From a candidate division FCPU426 bacterium (lineage in GTDB: Bacteria; Oederibacteriota; Muellerivitia; Muellerivitales; Muellerivitaceae), in the NCBI GenBank assembly GCA_027452205.1, contig DAIDGV010000024.1, positions 218,750-282,749 on the forward strand: 64,000 bases of DNA. The letters run 5' to 3'. A program made the translations under genes and the position numbers. The notes beneath the pieces are model-generated. The model had not been told where the DNA came from, did not search any database, and saw only the letters and a list, made by a program, of their open reading frames with translations. The first letter of the stretch is position 1. Each line of letters starts with the position of its first letter. Positions 53,265 to 61,763 of this stretch are shown here, piece by piece.

Positions 53265-54542
53265 CTAGTTAGCGTTGGGCTTGTTGTCCGTCGGGAAAAG
53301 TTTGAAGTCCTCGGCCTTCAGGTTGTACTTCTTCATCTTGCGCTGCAGGGTCTTTGAGGTCAGGCCGGACTGCTTGGCCGTTTCGGCCAGTTTGCCGCCG
53401 GTCTTGCTGAGTGCGTCGACCAAATATGCCTTCTCGGTGGTCTCTAAGAGCTCATCCAATTTTTGGTCCTCAGCGCTGGGGGCGGAAATGGAAAGATCCA
53501 ATCGCTCGATGCTGGGCCCGCTAGCCAATAAACAGGCCCTTTCGATCTGGTTTTCCAATTCCCGGATATTGCCCGGCCAGGTATAGGTCATCAACTGGCA
53601 CATGGCTTCCGTGCCCAATTTCTCGGCGGGAGAGCCCGTAATGACCTTATAGGTCTCGATGAAATGCTGGGCCAGAAAGGGGAGGTCCTGTTTGCGTTCC
53701 CGCAAGGGGGGTAAGCGAAGTACGCGCGAAGCAAAGCGGTTATAGAGTTCGGGGCGGATGACTCCCTGCTCGACCAATCCAGAGATATCTCCCGGGGTCG
53801 CCGCGATGACCCGGGGTGATTGCCAATCCGCGGGTTTGGCGATCTTTTCGGCCAGCATCTTCTGGCTGGATTCGCCCAAATGACAAACACCATCCAGGTA
53901 AAGGGTGCCGCCCTTGGACTTTTCCCAGGCGCCATCCGGGCCAAAGAGACCGTCGCTGCAATCGCCTTCGGAATTATCAACGCAATGAAAGACACGGAAG
54001 GGCCGGTCCGACCGGGCGCTGCGCTGATGCAACGCGCGCGAGAAGGACTTCTTCCCAGTTCCCTTTTCGCCCTGCACCAATACCGCTTGGTCGTCATCCG
54101 CCCATTGGGCCATGGTATCGAACACAGTGGTGAAGTTCTTGTCGCGGCTGGCGATCTTGCCCGCGATCTGGGGCAAAGCATTGCCCTTGGAGACGGGCGT
54201 GATGTCCTTCACGATCTCCACGGCGTAATGCACCTTGTTGCCGTCGGTGTTCAGGGGAAAAACGGAAACTTCATAGTCCCGGTTCACGCCGTTGACCATG
54301 GTAGTGAAATAACCGATAGAAGGTTCGGCCTTTTCGAAGACCTTGCCCATATTGCAGAAAAAACATTTTTCCGCGAAACCATAGAAGGCCTGGTGACAGG
54401 CCCTTCCCCGTAATTCGTTCAGATCTTGTTTTAAATTGTTCTCGGAAGTTTTATTGACGTAAACCAACCGGTACTTGTCGTCGATGATCTTGACCGACTC
54501 AGGCATTCCATCGAGGACAGAACGGAGGAAAGGGGACTTCAT
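53265..54542 (-). CDS. PAS + degenerate NtrC-like AAA+ + Fis-type HTH regulator
   Basis: This is a 425-aa regulator. An N-terminal PAS domain (1-115) has three Cys (Cys49, Cys60, Cys63, as in CHQ and CFFC). The AAA+ domain (about 130-350) keeps Walker A (GEKGTGKK, 158-165), the arginine region FASRVLRLPPLRERKQDL and the sensor II motif WPGNIRELENQIERA. It lacks GAFTGA: DGLFGPDGAWEKSKGG joins straight through. Walker B is LYLDGV, with Gly218 where the catalytic Glu belongs. A Fis-type HTH closes the protein (AETAKQSGLTSKTLQRKM). It is therefore unlikely to activate sigma-54 holoenzyme; a DNA-binding repressor or sigma-70 regulator is more likely. The ATG at 54542 begins at the PAS domain; another at 54578 lies inside a hairpin. 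Confidence 0.88.
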   Translation of the reverse strand: MKSPFLRSVLDGMPESVKIIDDKYRLVYVNKTSENNLKQDLNELRGRACHQAFYGFAEKCFFCNMGKVFEKAEPSIGYFTTMVNGVNRDYEVSVFPLNTDGNKVHYAVEIVKDITPVSKGNALPQIAGKIASRDKNFTTVFDTMAQWADDDQAVLVQGEKGTGKKSFSRALHQRSARSDRPFRVFHCVDNSEGDCSDGLFGPDGAWEKSKGGTLYLDGVCHLGESSQKMLAEKIAKPADWQSPRVIAATPGDISGLVEQGVIRPELYNRFASRVLRLPPLRERKQDLPFLAQHFIETYKVITGSPAEKLGTEAMCQLMTYTWPGNIRELENQIERACLLASGPSIERLDLSISAPSAEDQKLDELLETTEKAYLVDALSKTGGKLAETAKQSGLTSKTLQRKMKKYNLKAEDFKLFPTDNKPNAN

Positions 54543-54544
54543 GT

Positions 54545-54597
54545 AAAGAGCGGGTGGGCGAAATCGCCGGGGGCTCATGAGCCCACACCCGCTCTTT
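54545..54597. promoter_or_regulatory. Leader hairpin directly before the PAS/AAA+ regulator
   Basis: AAAGAGCGGGTGGGC (54545-54559) pairs with GCCCACACCCGCTCTTT (54581-54597), leaving a 2-nt bulge. On the minus strand its foot is 2 nt from the start codon at 54542. It can act as a terminator for the gene at 54632 or as a leader structure controlling the regulator. Confidence 0.6.
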
Positions 54598-54631
54598 TTT
54601 CGTGAAGAAGCTTCATCACTTCAGTGTCTTC

Positions 54632-55300
54632 TTAGCTTTTGACTAAAGGGGTCGCCGGCGCCACAGCAACCGGGGCCTCGACCTTTTCGACGCGACGCGG
54701 CGCGATGTGCTTCATACGCTTCTTGGACTCCAACAATTCTTTGCGGATGACCGCCAGTTTGTCGGCCAGCTCTTGTTCCTCACCGAAGACCTCAATGGCT
54801 TTTTCCAAATGCTTCAAGGTCTCTTGTTGGTAGGCCGCTTCTTTTTGAAGGACCATGTTCAGGTCATGGGAGGCCACTTCCACGGCGCCGGTCAAGTTCA
54901 ACGACACCGGGATTCCCGTCAGGTCGTGCAAAGTTTTCACCAAGACCTGATAGTGGGTCTGGGCCTGGGCCATCAACTGCCAGACCACCTTCACCGAGTT
55001 CTCATCGTCCTGGCCGAAATTGGCGGTGGCGGCAGCCAAGTGCGTCATCCGGCGGTAGGAGACTTCCAGGATCTGGAAGAGCAAGGCCGCTTTGCGCAGG
55101 GTGATCTTGCTGATGTGGGTCTTATTGTTGAGTAGATTCTTCACTTCGCGCATCTTGACGTCGCATTGATCCAAGAGCTCGCGGTTAGCGCGGGCGTCGC
55201 GGGGGCTGATACGCAGGGCGCGTCCGGCCAAATGCTCCACGTCGTGTTGGAGTCTTTCAACGGTCTCGATCAGTTGGAAAAGGGAGAAGTAGAAATTCAT
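54632..55300 (-). CDS. Helical coiled-coil protein of unknown function
   Basis: This is a 222-aa soluble protein with no family I recognise. It looks all-helical, with heptad-like stretches (QLIETVERLQHDVEHLAGR, LDQCDVKMREVKNLLNNK, HLEKAIEVFGEEQELADKL). A basic segment (ESKKRMKHIAPRRVEK) and an Ala/Pro/Val tail follow (APVAVAPATPLVKS). AAGGAG lies 7 nt before the ATG. It lies 90 bp upstream of the PAS/AAA+ regulator on the same strand with a hairpin between, so the two may share a transcript. Confidence 0.78.
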   Translation of the reverse strand: MNFYFSLFQLIETVERLQHDVEHLAGRALRISPRDARANRELLDQCDVKMREVKNLLNNKTHISKITLRKAALLFQILEVSYRRMTHLAAATANFGQDDENSVKVVWQLMAQAQTHYQVLVKTLHDLTGIPVSLNLTGAVEVASHDLNMVLQKEAAYQQETLKHLEKAIEVFGEEQELADKLAVIRKELLESKKRMKHIAPRRVEKVEAPVAVAPATPLVKS

Positions 55301-55652
55301 GGTGCGTCTCCTTGCAGGGAACTAGCTACGGTTACTAGTGATTATTAATAGGATGAGCGACGAGTTTTGAGTATACCTCTTGTACCTCCTTTCAGCGGGG
55401 TAATTTCGCTGTAAATCTTAAAAATGGCTAAAAATAAGGGTTTTGTTAAAAATCGCCCAAAACAGCGTTTAACTTGAGACGTTAACCACAGGACAAAAGT
55501 GTCTTATTTAAACTTCGATCATGTTAATTTTTTAACGTTTTTATCCAAAAAAACGAAAAACACCCCTCCAAACCAGGGGAATCTTGCCTTTCTTCTGAGT
55601 ACCCTCCACAATCCCTTTTGCCGATAAACCACCCATCAAACCGAGGGAAACC
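55301..55652. other. Divergent regulatory spacer without a gene
   Basis: About 350 bp between two divergent genes, AT-rich in its middle. It contains a palindrome GTTAATTTTTTAAC (55523-55536), a related GTTAAC a little upstream, and a weak hairpin CCCCT/AGGGG (55563-55579). It probably holds both promoters; no pair of hexamers stands out, and no RNA gene is recognised. Confidence 0.4.
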
Positions 55653-56105
55653 ATGATCAAAGAAGGCCAAAAAGCACCGGACTTTAAGTTAGACGACCAG
55701 GATGGCAAGCCTGTGTCTCTGAAGGACTTTAAAGGTAAAACCGTGGTCCTCTATTTTTATCCCAAGGACATGACGCCCGGCTGCACCACCGAAGCTTGTG
55801 ACTTTCGCGACAATTGGATGGCCGTGAAGAAAAAGGGCGCGGTGGTCATCGGTGTCAGCGCCGACCCGGTGAAACGTCATGTGGCCTTCCGCGAAAAGTA
55901 TGAACTACCCTTCACGCTTCTGTCCGACGAGAAGAAGGACATGTTGAAAGATTACGGTGTGTGGAAAAAGAAAAAATTCATGGGCCGGGAGTTCATGGGC
56001 ATCGTGCGGACCACCCTGATCATCGACGGCACGGGAAAGATCAAGAAGATCTGGTCCCCTGTCAGCGTAAAGGATCACGTGAAAGAAGTTTTGGAAAATT
56101 TATAA
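55653..56105 (+). CDS. bcp: Thiol peroxidase Bcp/PrxQ
   Basis: This is a 150-aa atypical 2-Cys peroxiredoxin reducing peroxides via thioredoxin. Peroxidatic Cys44 and resolving Cys49 lie in TPGCTTEACDFRD, the PrxQ spacing. The Arg partner is in the GIVRTTLIIDG strand. KAPDFKLDDQDGKPVSLKDF opens the fold. GAGGG lies 6 nt before the ATG. It is monocistronic and convergent with the HNH gene, with 11 bp between stops. Confidence 0.95.
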   Translation: MIKEGQKAPDFKLDDQDGKPVSLKDFKGKTVVLYFYPKDMTPGCTTEACDFRDNWMAVKKKGAVVIGVSADPVKRHVAFREKYELPFTLLSDEKKDMLKDYGVWKKKKFMGREFMGIVRTTLIIDGTGKIKKIWSPVSVKDHVKEVLENL

Positions 56106-56116
56106 ATCAAAATACC

Positions 56117-56743
56117 CTATTTTCGGCTTGCATTACAAAATCGACATGCAAGCCGAAGATTCTTCGGCCAATTGCTACCACCAGCAGATACTCTTTTTAT
56201 GTGATCAACCTCGAATAAACTTCTAACATAATTTTTACCAAACTTTTTTTGGCAGTAATAACACCTCCCCTTTTGTTGCTTCCAAAGAAATCTTAAATCA
56301 CTATCCGAATGATGTCCCTGTATGTTTTTTAAACGTTCTTGCCTAATTTGATTTCGTTTTCTCTGTGCTTCTGTCTGAGGTCTGTATTTTGAACAAAGCG
56401 CTTTGCAAATATCCCAAACTTCTAATGGCGCAATATATAAACCCATTTCCAAAACATCCGGCGACTTACAACGACAAATCTCAAACTCCGGTTTTAAATT
56501 CCGACCACAATCAACACACTTGAAATACTTTTTGAAAAAATTTTTTACTTCATCAGGTGTATATTGAAGAAATATTGGGTGATTTTTTAAAAGATTTGTT
56601 TTCAAAAAATCAAAATCATAATAAACACCGTTTTTTCTCAGCTCAAAAAACCCACCCAAAAGTCCCGGAACTTTTCTACGCCATTTATTTGGAGGTGCAT
56701 AAGCCTCATATTCTAAAAAATTTTGTTGAATAGACTTTCGCAT
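56117..56743 (-). CDS. HNH endonuclease domain protein, AT-rich
   Basis: This is a 208-aa protein. Its C-terminal HNH domain has GRCYYCQKKFG, the catalytic FEVDHIKRVSAGG, PKNLRLACRFCN and ends just past it (ASRK). An additional Cys cluster (KCVDCGRN, ICRC) in the middle looks like a separate zinc site. The N-terminal 70 residues match nothing I recognise. Base composition is much more A/T than the neighbours, which suggests transfer. It follows the AttH-like gene by 25 bp but probably is not part of that operon. Free-standing HNH proteins may be defence or mobile-element nucleases. Confidence 0.82.
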   Translation of the reverse strand: MRKSIQQNFLEYEAYAPPNKWRRKVPGLLGGFFELRKNGVYYDFDFLKTNLLKNHPIFLQYTPDEVKNFFKKYFKCVDCGRNLKPEFEICRCKSPDVLEMGLYIAPLEVWDICKALCSKYRPQTEAQRKRNQIRQERLKNIQGHHSDSDLRFLWKQQKGRCYYCQKKFGKNYVRSLFEVDHIKRVSAGGSNWPKNLRLACRFCNASRK

Positions 56744-56768
56744 TAATTTTTCTCTACTTAATTAAAAA

Positions 56769-57956
56769 TCAATTCTTTGGTAGTGAAAAAGCTTTGTCGT
56801 AACCGGTGAGCTCCATATATCCCTCGCCGGTAATGTCCTTTCCCGCTTTGGTACCGGTGATATCCACCGCGCCTTCCCAATAGACCACCTGGGTGCTCTT
56901 GGTCGTATCCAGCTCCTGGTCATCCAAGGAAGCCTTCACATCCAGCTTCAAGCGCTGGGAAGGAACCACGATCTCCCAATGAATAGGATAGGTCGCTCCG
57001 GTCTTAGGGCTTTTCCAAGTCTCCAGCACTTTCGTGTGGATATCCGCCAGATAGATGTGGGTCGCTTTGCCCGCTTTATTGATGAAGGTTCCCGATGAGG
57101 CCGGATGGAAGCTGCCGTCCTTTTGGCGCATCAAATAGATCATCAGCTCCGTATCATCGGACAATTGCAGACCGAACCAGTTCCAACCTAGTTCGTTGGG
57201 GTCCATATCACCCGAAAAGAACTCATGGTCCATCCAGGTCTTGCCGCTGACATATTTCACGTCCGATCCCACCCGCAACTTGCCATTGGCGATGAACCAG
57301 GGGAAAGAATAGTAAAGCGAGGCGTTCTTCGGGTCCGACCCCTTGCGGCTATAGCCATGCTGGCCTTCGAGTGTGGCCGGGATGGGCGATTGCACGATCA
57401 GGTCCAACCCGTAAATATCCCCGTCCGCTTTCAAATGATGACCCGGGCCCTCACGCCAAGCCTGCCAATTCTCGTTCCAAATGTTCATGCGCCCCTCGGA
57501 CGCGCCCGCCAATCCCGGGCCCGTGCGGTTCATCTTCTCGGCGTACCAGAACTTTTTCGCGCTTAGGTCGCTGACGGCGAAGTGGCTAAAATAAAGATCC
57601 CGGGGCGTAAAGCTGGAAGGGTTTTCCGTCTTGCGGTTCAAGCCCACCCGGAAGAACGAAAGCTCGAAACCGTAGCGTTTGCCCTTGGGATCCTTCAAAT
57701 GGCCGACGTAATACCACCATTCGGTCTTGTAGTTGGGATGGGAACCATGATCCGTGGGAAAAGCCCATTTATAGTTGGGTTTGGCGATGGTGTAATCGTC
57801 CGCCCAAGCCGAAGAAAAAACGGCTGTAACCACCAAGACACCAAGGACACTAAGGAAGATGAACAACGATTTAGAGTTTTGAATGATAAATAAATGACCT
57901 GTTTTCTTGGTGCCCTTGGTGTCTTGGTGTTTCAAATGACGTTGATCGTTTCTCAT
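56769..57956 (-). CDS. AttH/CrtC-like lipocalin-domain secreted protein
   Basis: This is a 395-aa protein. The N-terminal 50 residues end in a signal sequence (LFIFLSVLGVLVVTAVFSSA, then WA). The mature part begins with the AttH/CrtC signature DHGSHPNYKTEWWYYVGHLK. FELSFFRVGL, YFSHFAVSDL, WMDHEFFSGDMDPNELGWNW and LMIYLMRQKDG follow, as in the double-lipocalin AttH fold. The start at 57956 overlaps the FtsX stop by 4 nt (ATGA). The region 57828-57931, covering residues about 9-43, is a palindromic CACCAAG repeat, so the signal peptide is partly repeat-derived. The role is as the secreted partner of the adjacent ABC system. Confidence 0.88.
   Translation of the reverse strand: MRNDQRHLKHQDTKGTKKTGHLFIIQNSKSLFIFLSVLGVLVVTAVFSSAWADDYTIAKPNYKWAFPTDHGSHPNYKTEWWYYVGHLKDPKGKRYGFELSFFRVGLNRKTENPSSFTPRDLYFSHFAVSDLSAKKFWYAEKMNRTGPGLAGASEGRMNIWNENWQAWREGPGHHLKADGDIYGLDLIVQSPIPATLEGQHGYSRKGSDPKNASLYYSFPWFIANGKLRVGSDVKYVSGKTWMDHEFFSGDMDPNELGWNWFGLQLSDDTELMIYLMRQKDGSFHPASSGTFINKAGKATHIYLADIHTKVLETWKSPKTGATYPIHWEIVVPSQRLKLDVKASLDDQELDTTKSTQVVYWEGAVDITGTKAGKDITGEGYMELTGYDKAFSLPKN
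57828..57931. repeat. Family C palindromic repeat inside the AttH-like gene
   Basis: Arm 57828-57857 (AACCACCAAGACACCAAGGA...) faces arm 57902-57931 (...CCCTTGGTGTCTTGGTGTT), about 44 bp apart. Short CACCAAGG-type units recur within each arm. The repeat is translated, in frame, as the N-terminus of the AttH-like protein. Confidence 0.85.
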
Positions 57957-60553
57957 TCTTGGGTCACTTCCCGCATGGTGGGCAGGTTGTTCGCCACCTG
58001 GGCCGGATAGAAACCCGCCGCCAGGGTCGCCAAAAAGACCAAACCCAAGGCCCAAGCCAAAAAACCCCAGGGCGCGTGCCATTGGATGGTCCAGCCGAAG
58101 GACTGCACATTGATAACATTGATAAGAAGCAGCGCCAGCACCATTCCCGCCGCCAAGCCCATCAGGTTCCCTAAGAGACCGATCCAACCCGCTTCCCACA
58201 GGATCATGCGGGTCACTTTGGCCCTTTCCGCCCCGATATAGCGAAGCAGGATGATCTCCTGCCGTCTTTCCAGGATCAGCGAGGTCAGCGTGGTCAGGAT
58301 ACCCAGTACCGCCACCAAAAGAGCAATGGCTTCCATGCCATAGGTAATAGCGAAGGTTTGGTCGAATACTTTCAGCGCCCCCGACTTGAGCCCGCCGTTG
58401 GATTGAATGAGGACCTTGGTGCCTTCCGGCAACCGCTTGAGGATGTCTTGCGTCACCGCATCGGCGGTGAAACCCGGTTGCAGGTAAAGGGCCGTGCCAT
58501 TGATGGCGTCATCTTTAAAGAGACTGGCATAAACCGCCCGGTCCATCATCAAGGTGCCACGGTCGTTGGAATAATCGTAATAGATATCCTTCACCCGCAG
58601 AGACACCGGCCCCGAAGGGGAGGAAAGCACTATCCAGTTCCCCGGTTTGACGCCATGTTTCAAGGCCAGGGGTTCGGAAGCCAGCACCATCGGTTGGCCT
58701 GCCATGGAAGCGAGTGTGATCGAAGGGTCCGCGCCTGATTTGAGCAACACCCGGCCCGGTATACTCGTGCCGTTCATATCGATGGCCACGATTGAAAGGT
58801 CCGTCCCGTTCCAAGGCATGGTCAAAGTGCGCAGTTTTTCCATGGCCTTCACCCCGGGGATCTGACTGAAGGCCTTCAAGGTTTGAGGGTCCAACCGGGA
58901 AGACATCGCGCCATCCAGGTCCGTCGCCGGGCGAATGTACAGGTCCGCCCGCAGGGTTTGGTCCAGCCAAGTCACCACCGTCTGGCGAAAGCTGCCGACC
59001 ATGACCGCCACGCTCACCAACAGGGCTACCGCCATCACCAAAGCGCCCAGGGAAACACTGGACCGGCTCAGGTCCGAAAGCAAATTGCGGAAAGCCAGAT
59101 AACCTTCCGAAGGCAGCAGGTTCTTTAAAAGGACACGGAACAGACCATAAATGCGCAGCAAGGAAAAAGGCGCCAATAGCACCAACCCGATGAGCAGGAA
59201 AAAAGCTGAGGCGAACCCGAACAACGGCAAACCCGCTACCGCCGGCAGGGTGCTGAAGATCGCCGCGAGGACCCAGGCGAGGAAACCGGTCAAAGTGAAC
59301 TGACTGATCTTGCGGTCGAACACCACCACCGTATAGCCCTTGCGCACCGCCAAACCCGGTTCGATATGGGCGGTCGACAAGGCCGGTGGGATGGTAGCCG
59401 CCAGGATCAGCAGGACACCCAGAAGGATCCAAAGGCCCGCGTGGGCCAGGCTGGGGATGCGCTGTTCCAGGGGCACCGGCAGGTAAAGATTATGGATGGT
59501 CTGGCCGATCACCTTGAGCACGTCATAAGCCATCACCTTGCCCAGGAAGACCCCCAACACCACCCCCGCCAGGGCCAGCAGGAAAGATTCGGCCATCATG
59601 AACCGCACCACTTCTTTTTGGGTCAGCCCCAGGGTGCGCAGGATGCCGATCTCCTCCACCCGCCGCACCACCGCGATGGACATGGAGTTATAAACGAGGA
59701 AAGCGCCCACCAAGATGGAGACCAGGGACAGGGCCAGCAGGTTGGCCCGGAAGGCTGAGAGCATCTTTTCGATCTGTTCGCTGCGCCGGGAAGGGCGTTC
59801 AACCCGGTAACCCGGATAGAGTTTTTGCAGCTGGGCTTGCAGGGTTTCCCGGTCCGCGGGCGAGTCGATGATCCACTCTAAACAGTCCAGTTGGCCGATC
59901 TTGTTGAAGGTCTTTTGCGCCGCGGCGATATCCATCACCGCCAAGGTGCCGTCCAGGGCTTCCCCCACGCCTTTATTGTCCAGCACACCCGCCAGGTTCA
60001 GGTTTTGCACATGGTCGTTCACTAAAAAGGGGATCGTCTGTCCCACTTTATAGCCTTTGGAGTCGGCGTATTTCTTGGAAAGGAATAGGGCGTCCGGACG
60101 GGGCAAAAGCTGGAGCATTTCGTTGGAGGTCAGGGGTTTCCCCTGGATTCCCAGCACTTGAATGTCCCGAGCTTGGTTATCTTTAAGAAGGTCCACTCCC
60201 AGGACGGTCAGGAAAGCTTTGGGTGAATCCTGCGGGGCCATTTTGCCTTCGACCATCGGCAACATCTCCCCCTGCTTACGGGTCTCGGAGAGGTCCTTCA
60301 ATAAATTCTCGGAAAAGGGCGCGCCTACGGCCGACATGGAAAGGTTGGCCCGGCCTGCCATCAGGTCTACCGAGTCGTGGAAGGAAACCATGGCCGCGCC
60401 GTTGGCCAGGCGGATAGCCACCATCAACGCGATACCCAGGGCGATGCCCAAAAGGGTCAACACGAAACGGGCGGGCTCTTCTTGGATGTGCCGGAAGAAC
60501 AAACGCCAGAATAGGGCCCGGGGGGCGTTATTTGCGGACGGGATAGATGCCAT
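57953..60553 (-). CDS. FtsX-family ABC transporter permease (two fused units)
   Basis: This is an 866-aa membrane protein with two FtsX modules fused in tandem. TM1 is at about 28-48, a large periplasmic MacB-like domain follows (50-260), then three TMs to about 380. A further group lies at about 420-500, a second periplasmic domain (530-730) and a last three-TM set, ending RQEIILLRYIGAERAKVTRM and the family-typical tail. The motif RRVEEIGILRTLGLTQKEV marks the ATPase contact of module 1. The gene overlaps the ABC ATPase by 26 nt. It probably works mechanically on the envelope rather than moving small molecules, as for LolCDE or AttFG. Confidence 0.93.
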   Translation of the reverse strand: MASIPSANNAPRALFWRLFFRHIQEEPARFVLTLLGIALGIALMVAIRLANGAAMVSFHDSVDLMAGRANLSMSAVGAPFSENLLKDLSETRKQGEMLPMVEGKMAPQDSPKAFLTVLGVDLLKDNQARDIQVLGIQGKPLTSNEMLQLLPRPDALFLSKKYADSKGYKVGQTIPFLVNDHVQNLNLAGVLDNKGVGEALDGTLAVMDIAAAQKTFNKIGQLDCLEWIIDSPADRETLQAQLQKLYPGYRVERPSRRSEQIEKMLSAFRANLLALSLVSILVGAFLVYNSMSIAVVRRVEEIGILRTLGLTQKEVVRFMMAESFLLALAGVVLGVFLGKVMAYDVLKVIGQTIHNLYLPVPLEQRIPSLAHAGLWILLGVLLILAATIPPALSTAHIEPGLAVRKGYTVVVFDRKISQFTLTGFLAWVLAAIFSTLPAVAGLPLFGFASAFFLLIGLVLLAPFSLLRIYGLFRVLLKNLLPSEGYLAFRNLLSDLSRSSVSLGALVMAVALLVSVAVMVGSFRQTVVTWLDQTLRADLYIRPATDLDGAMSSRLDPQTLKAFSQIPGVKAMEKLRTLTMPWNGTDLSIVAIDMNGTSIPGRVLLKSGADPSITLASMAGQPMVLASEPLALKHGVKPGNWIVLSSPSGPVSLRVKDIYYDYSNDRGTLMMDRAVYASLFKDDAINGTALYLQPGFTADAVTQDILKRLPEGTKVLIQSNGGLKSGALKVFDQTFAITYGMEAIALLVAVLGILTTLTSLILERRQEIILLRYIGAERAKVTRMILWEAGWIGLLGNLMGLAAGMVLALLLINVINVQSFGWTIQWHAPWGFLAWALGLVFLATLAAGFYPAQVANNLPTMREVTQE

Positions 60554-61220
60554 TCACTTGTCCGTCCCGCATCATGATGACCATATCGCCCCACTCCGCC
60601 GCCTCGCGGCTATGGGTGGCCATGACCACCGCGCAGCCTTGTTGTTGGGAAACCTTGCGGATCAGGTCGAGGATCGATTTGCCCGTGGCCATGTCCAAAT
60701 TGCCGGTCGGCTCGTCCGCCAGAAGGATCTTGGGGTTGTGAACCAGGGCCCGGGCGATGGCGACGCGCTGTTGTTCCCCGCCCGAAAGCTGGGAAGGCCG
60801 ACGGTGGGCCTTGCCGTCCAATCCCACTTGGTCTAATAGGTCCTTCGCCCGGCGGCGGGCCTTTCCAGGGTTCTCGCCCGTGATGAGAAGGGGCAGTTCG
60901 ATGTTCTCCACCGCGTCGAAATGGGGTAAGAGGTGGAAGAATTGGAAAACGAAGCCCACAATTTTCTGTCGGTACTGGCTCAGTTCCTCATCGGTCTGGT
61001 TCTGCAGGGGCTTGCCCGAAAGCCATATCTCGCCCGAGGTGGGCTTTTGCATACCGCCTAATAAATGAAGCAAGGTGCTTTTGCCACAACCCGAGGGACC
61101 CATGAGGGAAGTGAATTGGCCTTCTTCCACATGGAAGTGGACATTGCGTACCGCTTGCACGTTCTCGCTGCCCGCGGGATAGGTCTTTGAGAGGTTTTTT
61201 ACGTCCAGTAAGATCGCCAT
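60528..61220 (-). CDS. LolD/AttE-like ABC transporter ATP-binding protein
   Basis: This is a 230-aa ABC ATPase. Walker A is GPSGCGKST (41-49), the Q-loop is in VGFVFQFFHLLPHFDAVEN, the signature is LSGGEQQRVAIARAL, Walker B is ILLADEPTGNLD, and the H-loop is in VMATHSREAAEW. This is the MacB/LolD class that pairs with FtsX-type permeases. It is followed by the permease gene with a 26-nt overlap and preceded by the PfpI gene (22-bp gap). Confidence 0.94.
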   Translation of the reverse strand: MAILLDVKNLSKTYPAGSENVQAVRNVHFHVEEGQFTSLMGPSGCGKSTLLHLLGGMQKPTSGEIWLSGKPLQNQTDEELSQYRQKIVGFVFQFFHLLPHFDAVENIELPLLITGENPGKARRRAKDLLDQVGLDGKAHRRPSQLSGGEQQRVAIARALVHNPKILLADEPTGNLDMATGKSILDLIRKVSQQQGCAVVMATHSREAAEWGDMVIMMRDGQVNGIYPVRK

Positions 61221-61242
61221 GGGTTCCTAATGTATCAAAAAA

Positions 61243-61761
61243 TCAACGACCCAACAGTTCCAACGTCTCCCGCATGAAAGCCGGCAGGTCATCCGGGCGG
61301 CGGCTGGTGACCAAGCGGCCGTCCACGACCACTTCGGCGTCCACCCAACGGGCACCCGCGTTGATCAAGTCGTCCTTCAAAGCCGGGGTGGAGGTGGTCT
61401 TCTTACCCTTAACCACCTGGGCGGAAATAAGGATCCAAGGTCCGTGGCAGATGGAGGCCATTACCCCGCCTTGGGCGTCGATATCGGCCACCAGCTTGAG
61501 CACCTTGGGATTGCGGCGCAAGCGGTCCGGTGCCCAGCCGCCTGGGGCTATCAATCCGGCATAGTCCTTGGCCTTGGCTTTGGATATCTCCAGGGTCGAG
61601 GCGATAGGATAACCATTCTTCCCTTTATAGACCGTCCCCGCCTTGTCCTCGCCAATGACATCCACCTGGAACCCGGCTTCGATCAGCCGGTAATAGGGAT
61701 ACATCACTTCCATGTCCTCAAAATCCTTGCTGACCAGCAGGGCAATACGCATGGTTTTCAT
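61243..61761 (-). CDS. DJ-1/PfpI-family protein
   Basis: This is a 172-aa class I glutamine amidotransferase-like protein. The nucleophile elbow is SICHGPW (Cys105, His106) and the acidic partner Glu15 is in KDFEDMEV. The AGLIAPGGWAPDRLRRNPKV loop is typical of PfpI/YhbO proteins, known for deglycase or stress-protease activity. Two starts compete: ATG at 61767 overlaps the ferredoxin stop (ATGA), while ATG at 61761 has AGAGGA at a better distance. The second is used here. Confidence 0.9.
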   Translation of the reverse strand: MKTMRIALLVSKDFEDMEVMYPYYRLIEAGFQVDVIGEDKAGTVYKGKNGYPIASTLEISKAKAKDYAGLIAPGGWAPDRLRRNPKVLKLVADIDAQGGVMASICHGPWILISAQVVKGKKTTSTPALKDDLINAGARWVDAEVVVDGRLVTSRRPDDLPAFMRETLELLGR

Positions 61762-61763
61762 GG

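Noticed and set aside
55301-55652. Small RNA or riboswitch ahead of bcp
   Set aside because: Only a short palindrome and one weak 5-bp stem were seen, with nothing matching a known riboswitch core.
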